A stretch of 64,000 bases of DNA, taken from Actinomadura sp. WMMA1423 (GTDB lineage: Bacteria; Actinomycetota; Actinomycetes; Streptosporangiales; Streptosporangiaceae). The position numbers and the translations under genes are program-made. Location of the stretch: contig NZ_CP041244.1 of assembly GCF_006547145.1 (NCBI RefSeq), positions 5,642,001 to 5,706,000 on the forward strand, written 5' to 3'. Below the pieces are notes generated by a model. It was not told the origin of the DNA. It worked only from the letters and a program-made list of their open reading frames with translations, and did not search any database. Shown in pieces: positions 31,870 to 40,217 of the stretch. Within the stretch, counting starts at the first letter, position 1; each line of letters starts with the position of its first letter.

Positions 31870-32468
31870 CCACGTACGGGCTGCTGGTGTTCGAGGAGGC
31901 CGAGGAACTGGACTTCGTGGGCCCGTGGGAGGTGTTCACGGCTTCGGCCATGGTGCGCGACCAAGGGGACAGGGCGGTCCTGGTCGCCGAGCGGCCGGAG
32001 CCGGTCCGCTGCAACAAGGGCATGAGGGTCGTGCCGGACCACACCTTGGACGACCACCCGAAGCTGGACGTCCTTCTGGTCCCCGGTGGGCGCGGCGCTA
32101 GGGAGACGCAACCGAACAACCCGGTCGTCACCGGCTGGATAGCGAAGGTCGCAGAACAGGCCGATTGGGTGACGAGCGTGTGCACTGGGTCGATCCTGCT
32201 GCACGCCGCGGGCCCGGCCAGGGGTCGCAAGGTAGCGACCCACTGGGCCTCTGAGGACGCCTTGGAGGCCCGGGGCGACGTGACCGTCGTACGCGACGCA
32301 CGCTACGTCGTGGACGGCGACCTCGTGACGAGCCAGGGCGTGTCGGCCGGGATCGACATGGCCCTCTGGCTGGTCGGACGCATCCACGGCCGCGACCACG
32401 CCCGAGCGGTGCGCCGCTACATCCAGTACGAGCCGGCGCCCCCCTACATGGCCGACGAGCCCATCTGA
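31866..32468 (+). CDS. DJ-1/PfpI family protein
   Basis: A 200-aa single DJ-1/PfpI domain. It begins TYGLLVFEEAEELDFVGPWEVF; the acidic residue of VFEEAEELD and the Cys of VTSVCTGSILLHAAG form the family active site, followed by RKVATHW. Close relatives include isonitrile hydratase and ThiJ-like proteins; the reaction is not certain. Its domain is paralogous to the N-terminal half of the upstream GlxA regulator, to which it is coupled by a 4-bp overlap, with AAGGGAG as ribosome site. The regulator probably controls this gene. Confidence 0.9.
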   Translation: MTTYGLLVFEEAEELDFVGPWEVFTASAMVRDQGDRAVLVAERPEPVRCNKGMRVVPDHTLDDHPKLDVLLVPGGRGARETQPNNPVVTGWIAKVAEQADWVTSVCTGSILLHAAGPARGRKVATHWASEDALEARGDVTVVRDARYVVDGDLVTSQGVSAGIDMALWLVGRIHGRDHARAVRRYIQYEPAPPYMADEPI

Positions 32469-32527
32469 TCGGAACGAACATTCCGCCATACCGGTGATGA
32501 TCTTCTCTTATAGGCATAATCACGCGA

Positions 32528-33643
32528 ATGGCGATGTCGCTTCCGGTGCGGTTCCGCAGCGATGGGGTCCGGGTGGCGGTGGAGACCGATCCACTGCACG
32601 CCCCGCTGCGCGACTTTCTCATCAACGACCTGGGCGAGGACGTCTCGGCCATAGCGCGCGCCCAGGGGCGGCTGAGCGACGGCGCGGCGCGGCCCTGGCA
32701 GGAGGAGTACCGCTACCACCGCCTCGACTTCGACGGGACGACCGTGCACGTGCGGGACGTCGCCGGATGGGCGTCCTGCGACCTCGAACCGGCCGTCCTC
32801 CGGCGGTGCCTGGACGAGTACCTCCACCAGGTCGGGGCGCTCAAGAGCCGCCGCAGCCTGGACCGCGACCTCGGCTCCCCGGGCAGTGGGGAGCCCATGG
32901 CCGCTTCCCTCGCACTCGGTTCGGTCTCCCAGCGGACGCAGGGCTGGGGACTCGTCCAGACGCCCCGTGCTGTGCTGGAGGACCTGGCCGGGTTGACCCC
33001 GCACCCGGACGCCTGCCTTCCGCACGGCGTCATGGAGACCGGCTCCGGTGCCTGTTGGGCCGACCTCGCCGTCCTGGACGAATCGGGGACGCGCCTACGC
33101 AGCGGCACCAAGACGTTTATGCCGAAGGGCCTCGACCCGGAACGCCTCATGGGCGAACTGGGGAACGCGCTGACCCAGGCCCGCTTCCTCGACGGGATCC
33201 CGGGGGCGTGGTCGGGTCTCGTCGCGGGGGTACCTGTGCACGGTTACGTCGACCCTGAGACCGTCCTACGGCTCCCGTGCCAGCCCATCGAGATCGGCGG
33301 TGTCGTGCGGCGCGTCAAGGTGTTCTTCCCGGAACTCGCCGATTCCGGTGTCGATCTGGCGGCCGCCGCGTCCAGTGCCAGCGCGTTCACGTCCGCGGTC
33401 TACGGGCCGCGGCACGTCCTCACGGCGTTCCTGCTCCACGACGTGCAGAGCCACCGCCACCATCTGGAAGTCGTCCGCGCCGCGCGCCCCGGCTGGGAGC
33501 ACACAGGCAACGCCTGCCATGTCAGGCTCGACGTCCAGACCGTCCGGCTGGAGCACCTGTGGCTGCCCGGCCACACGTGCGAGATCCCGACGGGCGAGTT
33601 CGCCAGCGTCCTCTACGAGTACGAACGGCTGACAACGCCCTGA
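32528..33643 (+). CDS. Protein of unknown function with EndoU-like segment
   Basis: A 371-aa soluble protein with no signal peptide and high GC at third positions. Residues ~1-110 form an unrecognised domain (VRFRSDGVRVAVETDPLHAPLRDFLINDL). Residues ~165-250 follow the pattern of bacterial EndoU nuclease domains: beta strands, SGTKTFMPKGLDPERLMGEL, then WSGLVAGVPVHGYVDPE. The paired catalytic His of EndoU are not evident. The last ~120 residues contain many His (LHDVQSHRHHLEVV, HLWLPGHTCEIPTGEF). A CATAAT hexamer ends 7 bases before the ATG, so the mRNA may be leaderless; a second Met follows two codons later. Similarity was judged by eye and is weak. Confidence 0.55.
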   Translation: MAMSLPVRFRSDGVRVAVETDPLHAPLRDFLINDLGEDVSAIARAQGRLSDGAARPWQEEYRYHRLDFDGTTVHVRDVAGWASCDLEPAVLRRCLDEYLHQVGALKSRRSLDRDLGSPGSGEPMAASLALGSVSQRTQGWGLVQTPRAVLEDLAGLTPHPDACLPHGVMETGSGACWADLAVLDESGTRLRSGTKTFMPKGLDPERLMGELGNALTQARFLDGIPGAWSGLVAGVPVHGYVDPETVLRLPCQPIEIGGVVRRVKVFFPELADSGVDLAAAASSASAFTSAVYGPRHVLTAFLLHDVQSHRHHLEVVRAARPGWEHTGNACHVRLDVQTVRLEHLWLPGHTCEIPTGEFASVLYEYERLTTP

Positions 33644-33665
33644 CCAGACGCCCTTCCGCTCGCGG

Positions 33666-34502
33666 TCACGGGTCGAAGACGTCTTGTGTCCCCGTCGCGA
33701 CGCGCGCCCGCACGTCGTCCACGCTCAGCACCTGCCCCGAGAAGCCCCGCACGAGGAGCGGCCAGTGCGCGGCGGCGGCCTCCACGAGCTCGGCGGCCAG
33801 GAGCTGCGAACCGGCCGCCTCGAACACCTCCACGATGACCGCGTTGTAGGGCGGGGCGCCCAGAACGTCCTGCGGAGGGACGCCCGCGAATCCCGGCGGC
33901 TGCGCACGCACCCAGACCCTGGCGGCGCCGCGTGAGAGGACCGCGTCGGTGCGGTCATCCGGTGCGGGCTCCGCACCGAGGGACCGGACGAGCCCGAGGA
34001 AGCGCTCGGCGGTGACGCCGCCCGGCAGGAGCAGCGCGGCGTCCTTCGTGCGGTGGCGGCGCTGCGCAGCGGGCGAGGGGTCGAGCCAGCGGTCCGGCAG
34101 GAAGAAGCCGCCCTGGCGCCGGGCCAACCGCCGTTCGAACTCGGGGACCGTGACGGTCTCCTCCGCGAGGTCCTCGACGACGAGGCGCCAGCGCTCGGCG
34201 GCGGCCAGCACGATCTCGGCGGCGAGCCACTGGGCGTGGTCACGGCCCACCAGCTCCATCGTCACCAGGGTCCGGGGCGGTGCGCCGAGAGCCCGCTCCC
34301 AGGCGGCCGCGTGGGCGCGCTCCCGCTCCTCTTCGCCGACGCTCCGGGTGGAGACGTTGACGCATGCGCCGTCCCGTGCGAGGACGGCCTCGCCCGGGAC
34401 GTGACGCACGGGATCGCGGCCGCCGTCCATCGACACGACCAACTCGTGGACATCGGCGGGATCGATCGCCTCGCTGGATACGAAGTGGACGCTGGCCGAC
34501 AC
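33666..34502 (-). CDS. Unknown protein with internal duplication
   Basis: A 278-aa soluble protein made of two similar halves. In the first half, LGAPPRTLVTMELVG, then AEIVLAAAERWRLVVEDL and VTVPEFERRLA. In the second, LGAPPYNAVIVEVFE, then AELVEAAAAHWPLLVRGF and LSVDDVRARVA. The order and spacing match, so an ancestral ~120-residue domain was duplicated. No catalytic motif, signal peptide or Cys cluster is seen and I know no family. The GTG at 34502 lies 3 bp after the stop of the arginase-family gene and has no ribosome site of its own, so it is probably read by coupling. Confidence 0.65.
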   Translation of the reverse strand: MSASVHFVSSEAIDPADVHELVVSMDGGRDPVRHVPGEAVLARDGACVNVSTRSVGEEERERAHAAAWERALGAPPRTLVTMELVGRDHAQWLAAEIVLAAAERWRLVVEDLAEETVTVPEFERRLARRQGGFFLPDRWLDPSPAAQRRHRTKDAALLLPGGVTAERFLGLVRSLGAEPAPDDRTDAVLSRGAARVWVRAQPPGFAGVPPQDVLGAPPYNAVIVEVFEAAGSQLLAAELVEAAAAHWPLLVRGFSGQVLSVDDVRARVATGTQDVFDP

Positions 34503-34505
34503 GGA

Positions 34506-35411
34506 CTACGAGAAGGCCGCGACGATCGTTTCGGTAAGTCCTGCTCCCGCCACGCCGTCCGGGTCCAGTTCCGGGTCGTAGATGGCGATGTGCAGCCCAA
34601 GCGCGCGCGGGCTCTTGACCAGCGTCCGCAGGACGGACGTCAGTTCCTCGAACGACAGACCGTCCGGGTTGGGGGAGTCGACGGCCGGCATCACGCTCTT
34701 GTCGAGGATGTCGACGTCCAGGTGGATCCAGAACCCCTCGATCGGAGCGGCCTCCAGATGCTCCCGGGCTCCCTCGGCGGCCGAGTCCGCGCCGTGCTCG
34801 CGGATGTACTCGATCGGGAAGCGCCGCACGCGCGAGGCCTCGAACGCGTCCAGGTCGAACAGCTCGAAGTCCTCGGGCTCCCGCTGGACGCCGATGTGCG
34901 CGACGTCCTCCTCCCGCACATAGGGGCCGAGCCCCTCGATGCCGGTGAGCGCGGCCGGACCGCGCCCGGTGGCGAGGCCGAGCGCCGCCCCGCCCGCGGT
35001 CAGCCGTCCGGCGACGGCCGAGGGGTCCCGCCGGGGCGAGTAGTCGTCGTGCCCGTCCAGATGCGCCAGGCCGTAGGCGCCGCGCCGGCGCAGCGCGAGC
35101 ATGGGACCGAGCAGGATGCCGCAGTCCCCGCCGAGCACCACCGGGAAGTCGCCGCGGTCCAGGATCTCGCCGACGCGGGCCGCGAGCCGCTCGGTGTAGT
35201 CGGCGATGCCCGGGCCGTTCAGGTAGCCCGTCCCGTGGTCGGGGCCGAACGCGTAGGGCGGCGGATCCACCCGTCCCGCGTCGTCGGCCTTCAGGCGGCC
35301 GACGATGCCGTGCCCGCGCAGCGCGCGGGCGAGCCGCCGCACGCCGGGCTCGTGGCCCTCGCGCGGCGGGCGGAGCCCCAGGTTGGACGGGGCGTCGAGC
35401 ACTGCGATCAT
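34506..35411 (-). CDS. Arginase/agmatinase-family ureohydrolase
   Basis: A 301-aa enzyme of the ureohydrolase fold with a two-manganese site. Motifs: VVLGGDCGILLGPML (first metal region), LAHLDGHDDYSP (DxHxD; the usual DAHxD is DGHDD) and FWIHLDVDILDKSVMPAVD (DxD with the SxPxGDG-like loop as SPNPDGL). Members hydrolyse arginine, agmatine, formiminoglutamate or guanidino compounds; which one is not readable. The ATG at 35411 is used. It is followed 3 bp later by the duplicated-domain protein gene and is divergent from the CocE-type hydrolase gene. Confidence 0.88.
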   Translation of the reverse strand: MIAVLDAPSNLGLRPPREGHEPGVRRLARALRGHGIVGRLKADDAGRVDPPPYAFGPDHGTGYLNGPGIADYTERLAARVGEILDRGDFPVVLGGDCGILLGPMLALRRRGAYGLAHLDGHDDYSPRRDPSAVAGRLTAGGAALGLATGRGPAALTGIEGLGPYVREEDVAHIGVQREPEDFELFDLDAFEASRVRRFPIEYIREHGADSAAEGAREHLEAAPIEGFWIHLDVDILDKSVMPAVDSPNPDGLSFEELTSVLRTLVKSPRALGLHIAIYDPELDPDGVAGAGLTETIVAAFS

Positions 35412-35554
35412 TCATGCAATCTAGGACACCGGCCCTGCCCGGCACATCACGGCCGCCGCACGACTTGGCAGACGGAACATCCGGCGCGAGGCCGTCCAGG
35501 TCGGACGCGGTCGCGCGGAGCCGGGTGCGGCCGTGCACGCTCGGAGGGAGTCCA

Positions 35555-37162
35555 GTGACCGTTTCGGGGCGTCTCGTCGACCGCTTCCTCGGCCTGCCCG
35601 AGTCGCCGTCCCCGCACGTCGAGACGGCGCGGGACCTGCGGGTGCCCATGCCGGACGGCGCCGCGCTCGTCGCCGACCTGTACCGGCCGCGCGGGGCGGG
35701 ACCGCTGCCGGTCGTGCTGGTGCGCACCCCGTACGGCAAGCGGCAGGCCGCCGTGCGCCTGTTCGCGGGCGTGCTGGCCCGCCGCGGGTTCCAGGTCGTC
35801 GTGCAGAACGTGCGCGGTGTCCTCGGGTCGGGCGGCGAGTTCCACGCCTTCCACGACGAGAAGGACGACGGCCTCGCCACGCTCAAGTGGCTCCGTGCGC
35901 AGCCCTGGAGCGACGGCCGGGTCGCCATGGCCGGTGCCAGCTACCTCGGGTTCACCCAGTGGGCGGTCGCGCCGTACGCCGACCCGCCGCTCACGGCGAT
36001 GGGGCTCGGCATCACCGCGTCCGAGTTCGCGAGCTCGTTCTATCCGGGCGGAGCGCTCGCCCTGCACAACACCCTCGTCTGGTCGTCGCTGATGGGCACG
36101 CAGGACGAGAGGCGACGGCCGTTCCACAACAGGCGCGTCCGGCAGGCGATGCGGCACCTGCCGGTAGGGGAGGCCGACCTCGCGGCCATCGGACGCCCCG
36201 AATCGTTCCTCCGCGAGGTCGTGGCCCACGCCGAGCCCGGCGACGACTTCTGGAAGGCCGCCGACCACAGCGCCGCCGTCCCCGCGACCACCACGCCCAC
36301 CACGATGGTCACGGGCTGGTGGGACCTCTTCCTGCGCCGCCAGCTCAGGGACTTCACGGCCCTGCACGCCGAGGGACGCCAGGTCCGCATCACGATCGGC
36401 CCCTGGGGACACGACGCCAAAGCCCTCCGCGCGATGCTCTACGACCAGGTCTCCTGGCTGGGCGCCCACCTGAACGGAGACAGGGCCCAACTCTGCAGGG
36501 CGCCGGTAAGGCTGTACCTGCAACAGGCCAACACCTGGCTGGACTTCGACCAATGGCCTCCGCCCGAGACCCGGCCCACCGCGCTCTACCTGTCGCACGG
36601 CCTCGTCTGGGACGAGCCGGACGCGGACCCCGCCACGTTCACCTACGACCCCCTCGACCCGACCCCGAATGTCGGCGGCCCGCTCCTCTCCCCAGGCAAG
36701 GGCAAGCAGCGCGACAACGCCCCACTGGAACGCCGGGACGACGTGGCCGTCCTCACCGGCGCCCCACTGGCGGAGGATCTCGACCTGATCGGGCCCGTGT
36801 CGGCCACCGTCCACGTGCGCACCAGCACGGGGCGGGGCGACCTGTTCGTCCGGCTCTGCGACGTCGACCGCGACGGCGTCTCGCGCAACGTCACCGACGG
36901 CATCCTGCGCCTGGCGCCCACCGGCCCCGCGTCCACCGGGATCGTGCGCGCCGAGATCGAGATGCACCCGACCGCGTACCGCTTCCGGCGCGGCCACCGC
37001 CTGCGCGTCATGCTCGCGGGCGGCGCCTTCCCCCGCTTCGCCCGCAACCACGGCACCGCGGAGCCCGCGGCACGGGCCGTCGCGTCCCGGCGCACGCGAT
37101 TGGAGATCCTCCGCGACCGCGAACACCCCTCCGCCCTCCACCTGCCCGTCTGGAGGGGCTGA
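35555..37162 (+). CDS. CocE/NonD family hydrolase (X-Pro dipeptidyl-peptidase type)
   Basis: A 535-aa alpha/beta-hydrolase of the S15 family. Residues ~25-300 form the catalytic fold: VPMPDGAALVADLYRP, then MAGASYLGFTQW (nucleophile Ser in GxSYxG), MVTGWWDLF (near the Asp) and ITIGPWGHDA (His). The C-terminal jelly-roll domain runs from ~330 (DLIGPVSATVHVRTSTGRGDLFVRLCDVD). Relatives hydrolyse acyl esters (cocaine esterase), glutaryl-cephalosporins or X-Pro peptides. There is no signal peptide, so it is cytoplasmic. The GTG at 35555 follows GGAGGGAG; a longer open frame upstream lacks similarity. Confidence 0.9.
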   Translation: MTVSGRLVDRFLGLPESPSPHVETARDLRVPMPDGAALVADLYRPRGAGPLPVVLVRTPYGKRQAAVRLFAGVLARRGFQVVVQNVRGVLGSGGEFHAFHDEKDDGLATLKWLRAQPWSDGRVAMAGASYLGFTQWAVAPYADPPLTAMGLGITASEFASSFYPGGALALHNTLVWSSLMGTQDERRRPFHNRRVRQAMRHLPVGEADLAAIGRPESFLREVVAHAEPGDDFWKAADHSAAVPATTTPTTMVTGWWDLFLRRQLRDFTALHAEGRQVRITIGPWGHDAKALRAMLYDQVSWLGAHLNGDRAQLCRAPVRLYLQQANTWLDFDQWPPPETRPTALYLSHGLVWDEPDADPATFTYDPLDPTPNVGGPLLSPGKGKQRDNAPLERRDDVAVLTGAPLAEDLDLIGPVSATVHVRTSTGRGDLFVRLCDVDRDGVSRNVTDGILRLAPTGPASTGIVRAEIEMHPTAYRFRRGHRLRVMLAGGAFPRFARNHGTAEPAARAVASRRTRLEILRDREHPSALHLPVWRG

Positions 37163-37172
37163 CCGCCGCCGC

Positions 37173-37188
37173 GCGGTCGGCCGACCGC
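37173..37188. terminator. Palindrome after the CocE-type gene
   Basis: GCGGTCGG directly followed by CCGACCGC, a perfect 16-bp palindrome 11 bp after the stop at 37162. It could fold as a short hairpin or be a protein site. The rest of the 179-bp gap to the esterase gene has no other gene. Confidence 0.4.
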
Positions 37189-37341
37189 CTCGCCGCCTGA
37201 CCAGTTTGTTAGCCGGCGACGAGACCGGTGGAGCGAAGGTGCGGTTGCGGGCGAAGCAAAGGACGCCGGGGCGATTCACAATTCATGAACCCGCGAACTC
37301 CACCCCCGTCGCGGGATTCGCCCAGTGAAGGGTGCGCCCCG

Positions 37342-38271
37342 ATGAACAGGCATGCCACGCACGCGCTCAGAGTGCTCCCCGCCGTCGCCCTCGCGGCCGC
37401 CGCCGCGCTGGCGCCCGCCGCGCAGGCCGCGGCCCCCGCCTCGCCCGTCCGCCCCGCCGCCGGTCCCCTCGCCGCCCGCCTCCTCGCCGCCGGTCCCTAC
37501 GAGCGCGGGCCCGACCCGACCGAGGCGAGCATCACGGCGGAGCGGGGCCCGTTCGCCATCGAGAAGATCGATGTTCCGGCGGGCAGCGGGGCCGGATTCA
37601 ACAAGGGCACCATCTATGCGCCGACCGACCGGAGCCAGGGCACGTTCGGCGCCATCGCCGTCTCGCCCGGATTCCTCTCCGCGCAGGCCCTGATCGACTG
37701 GTACGGACCGCGGCTCGCGTCCCAGGGGTTCGTCGTCATGACCCTGGAGACCAACAGCCTCCTGGACGTCCCGGCCGCCCGCGGCGAGCAGCTCCTGGCC
37801 GCGCTCGACTACATGACCGGCAAGAGCAAGGCGAAGGACCGGATCGACGCGTCCCGCCTCGCCGTCATGGGCCACTCGATGGGCGGCGGCGGGACGCTGG
37901 AGGCCGCGAACAAGCGCGCGTCGCTGCGGGCCGCCGTTCCCCTCGCCCCGTGGGACACCGACTACGACTGGAAGAACGTCAAGGCGCCGACCATGATCAT
38001 GGGTGCGGACAACGACCAGATCGCGCCGGCCGACTCGATGGCGGAGAAGTACTACGGCTCTCTCACGGCCGTCCCGGAGAAGGCGTACCTGGAGCTGAAG
38101 AACGCCGGGCACCTGGCGTTCAACTCGCCGAACACGACGATCGCGAAGTACGCCATCGCGTGGATGAAGCGGTTCGTCGACGAGGACGCCCGCTACGAGC
38201 GGTTCCTCTGTCCCGAACCGAGCCCGGACGCGGCCATCGCCCAGTACGAGGGCACCTGCCCGACCGGCTGA
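37342..38271 (+). CDS. Secreted cutinase/PETase-like polyester hydrolase
   Basis: A 309-aa exported alpha/beta-hydrolase. The signal peptide ends near residue 29 (PAAQAAAPA). The mature part begins YERGPDPTEASITAERGPF, as in actinomycete cutinases (type IIa PET hydrolases such as Thermobifida cutinase and LCC). Triad: Ser179 in GHSMGG, Asp225 in GADNDQIAP, His257 in NAGHLAF. The 46- and 32-residue spacings equal S130-D176-H208 of the Thermobifida enzyme, and Trp204 sits at +25 from Ser as its W155. The aromatic clamp is Phe (PGFLSAQ) instead of Tyr. A terminal disulfide is kept (FLCPEP...GTCPTG). Expected substrates are cutin-like and synthetic polyesters; activity on PET is not implied. Confidence 0.92.
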   Translation: MNRHATHALRVLPAVALAAAAALAPAAQAAAPASPVRPAAGPLAARLLAAGPYERGPDPTEASITAERGPFAIEKIDVPAGSGAGFNKGTIYAPTDRSQGTFGAIAVSPGFLSAQALIDWYGPRLASQGFVVMTLETNSLLDVPAARGEQLLAALDYMTGKSKAKDRIDASRLAVMGHSMGGGGTLEAANKRASLRAAVPLAPWDTDYDWKNVKAPTMIMGADNDQIAPADSMAEKYYGSLTAVPEKAYLELKNAGHLAFNSPNTTIAKYAIAWMKRFVDEDARYERFLCPEPSPDAAIAQYEGTCPTG

Positions 38272-38311
38272 CCGATCGGCCGGACGGTGGTGGCGGCCGC
38301 CCGACCGCCCG

Positions 38312-39550
38312 TCACCGCCGTCCGGCGCCGCCGCCGGGCGAGAGGCGCCGGTCGCCGGGATCGAGCCGGACGAGGTGGTGCAGGAGCAGCAGCAGTTCGA
38401 TGCGCCGGTCCGGGTCGGACATCACGCCGCCGAGGATCTCCTCCAGCCGGCGGATCCGGTACCGGACGGTCTGCTCGTGCACGAGGAGCCGTTCCGAGGC
38501 CGCCACCGCGTTGTCGCGGCATTCCATGTAGGTCAGCAGCGTCCGCGACAGGGCGTCCCGCCGGTGCGCCGGCAGCTCCATCAGCGCCCCCAGCCGGGCG
38601 TTCAGCGCGACGTCCAGCAGCTCCTCGCTCTGCGCCGCGACGAGGCTCGGCAGGTGGTCGAGGCAGCGCAGCGGCTCCTTGCCCGGCAGCACGCCGCGCT
38701 CCATCAGCGCGAGCCCCTGCCGCGCCCAGCGCAGCGACAGCGCGGCCCGGGACGGCTGGACGGTCGGGCCGATCGCCGCCGACGGCGTGCCCTTGAGGGC
38801 GGCCGGCAGCCGGTCCCGGCCGGGGCCGTCCGGGTCGGGGCAGATCAGGTACGGGGACGGCGCGTGCCAGTCGGCGAGGAACTCCGGCGGCAGCACCGGA
38901 GGCGCCCCGCCGGGGTCGGGCCGCAGCGCGACGGCCGCCAGCGTCCGCGGCACCGGCCAGCCGGCGGACCTCGCCAGCTCGGCGATCGCCTCCGCGCTGG
39001 CCGGCGGGTCCATGACCAGCAGGTCGCGCAGCCGCCACCGGAACCGCTCCCGCTCCCCGGCCAGCTCGCCCTGGGCGCGCGCGTACCCCTGGGCCGCCGC
39101 GCTCGCGACGCGCTCCAGGAACACGAACAGCGACTCGGTGACGCAGCCCAGCGTGTCCAGCGACCAGTCGAGGCGCCGGGCGTCCTTGATGAACCGGCGG
39201 CACGCGACCTGCCCGCTCACCCGGATCGCCGCCTGCAGCCCGTCCAGGCTGCGGCCCTTCCGCGCCTCGTACGCGCCGATCCCCTCGAAGATGCCGGTGA
39301 CGCTCTCCCACTCCATCCCGGGGCGGCCGATGGCGTCCACGAACTGCCGGACGGTCTCCTCGACGGCCCACCGCATCCGCCGCCCGTACCGGCTCTCCGG
39401 CGGGCGCGCGTACTCCGGGACGAGCCCCTGGATCTCCTCGACCATCTCCACCGCCGCCGCCTCCAGGTGGGGGCGCATCGGCTCGGCGACCCCGGGCGGG
39501 AGCCCGGACAGCGGAAAGCCCTTCCCGGCGGACGGTGTGGTCCGAGCCAT
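38312..39550 (-). CDS. PucR-family helix-turn-helix regulator
   Basis: A 412-aa regulator with the PucR C-terminal helix-turn-helix (~residues 345-400: LLTYMECRDNAVAASERLLVHEQTVRYRIRRLEEILGG), following a GGDEF-like/PucR middle domain and an N-terminal RsbRD-like helical region (VPEYARPPESRYGRRMRWAVEETVRQFVDAIG). These regulators respond to purines, amino acids or unknown metabolites. The ATG at 39550 has a perfect AGGAGGGCG site; an alternative ATG at 39616 lacks one. The stop lies 40 bp from the convergent polyester hydrolase gene. Its target is not known. Confidence 0.9.
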   Translation of the reverse strand: MARTTPSAGKGFPLSGLPPGVAEPMRPHLEAAAVEMVEEIQGLVPEYARPPESRYGRRMRWAVEETVRQFVDAIGRPGMEWESVTGIFEGIGAYEARKGRSLDGLQAAIRVSGQVACRRFIKDARRLDWSLDTLGCVTESLFVFLERVASAAAQGYARAQGELAGERERFRWRLRDLLVMDPPASAEAIAELARSAGWPVPRTLAAVALRPDPGGAPPVLPPEFLADWHAPSPYLICPDPDGPGRDRLPAALKGTPSAAIGPTVQPSRAALSLRWARQGLALMERGVLPGKEPLRCLDHLPSLVAAQSEELLDVALNARLGALMELPAHRRDALSRTLLTYMECRDNAVAASERLLVHEQTVRYRIRRLEEILGGVMSDPDRRIELLLLLHHLVRLDPGDRRLSPGGGAGRR

Positions 39551-39947
39551 GGCACGCCCTCCTGAAGCCGACAGCTCCTTCAGGTTCGGTCGCGGGAGCG
39601 ACGGACCGATAGGCATGCGTGGAAAGTTTCAAAGGTGCCGGATTGTCACCCGGCTGACAGCCGTGCGGCGGCCCCACGGCGTGTCGCGAGGCGCGGCTCC
39701 GGCATCGCGCGGGCGCTCCGCCGCCGCATAAATGCGGATCTCCTCCCACCGGGCCGCCCGGAGCATCGCCCCATTTCTCCGTAAACAAACTCCCGCGCGC
39801 CGGGCCATCGTTCGGCATTGCCATGCCAGCCGGGTGGAGATCGTGTCGTCCGCTGGATTTTTCCGACCTGACGGAAATGGTCGCATTGCCAGCACGATCC
39901 TTGAAAGCTTGACCCGGATGGAGTCGACTTCGATCTCCGGCTGCGGA
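39551..39947. other. Intergenic region, lower GC, with inverted and direct repeats
   Basis: About 400 bp between the PucR gene and the small-protein cluster. It contains TTTCCG-ACCTGA-CGGAAA (39860-39877), two copies of GCATTGCCA (39815-39823 and 39883-39891), and TTGAAAGCTTGACC just before the cluster. The composition is AT-richer than the surroundings. No gene is supported; an open plus-strand frame from 39732 lacks start signals and coding-type codon use. Confidence 0.5.
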
Positions 39948-40208
39948 ATGGTCTCCCGCATGGATTCACGAAACCGAGCCGCGGGGGCGCCCGGCCCCAC
40001 CGAGTGGCTCCTGGCCTTTCTGGGCGCCCGCGAGCGGGCGCGGCGCACGCGCACCGGGGTCGCCTCCGGCCCCGCCGAGTGGCTGCTGGTCTTCCTGGAG
40101 GCCGGCCGCGCCGAGCCGGCGCCGCGCCGCGGCCCCGCCCCCATGCCGTCCCGGCGCGGCGGGACCGAGGAGTCCCCGTTCGGCCGGTCGTCCGCCCGCA
40201 GCGCCTAG
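39948..40208 (+). CDS. Small Arg-rich protein with repeated EWLL motif
   Basis: An 86-aa protein (82 if the ATG at 39960 is used) holding two copies of a short motif: GPTEWLLAFLGARERAR and GPAEWLLVFLEAGRAEP. It ends in a Pro/Arg/Ser-rich tail. Each copy is a short amphipathic helix; the protein has no clear membrane helix and is not a known family. The ribosome site is poor for either start. It ends 9 bp before the membrane protein gene and is probably its partner. Confidence 0.45.
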   Translation: MVSRMDSRNRAAGAPGPTEWLLAFLGARERARRTRTGVASGPAEWLLVFLEAGRAEPAPRRGPAPMPSRRGGTEESPFGRSSARSA

Positions 40209-40217
40209 AGGAAGCCC

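Noticed and set aside
39732-39947. Upstream extension of the small EWLL-repeat gene
   Set aside because: AT-richer, non-coding-type sequence with repeats and no ribosome site.
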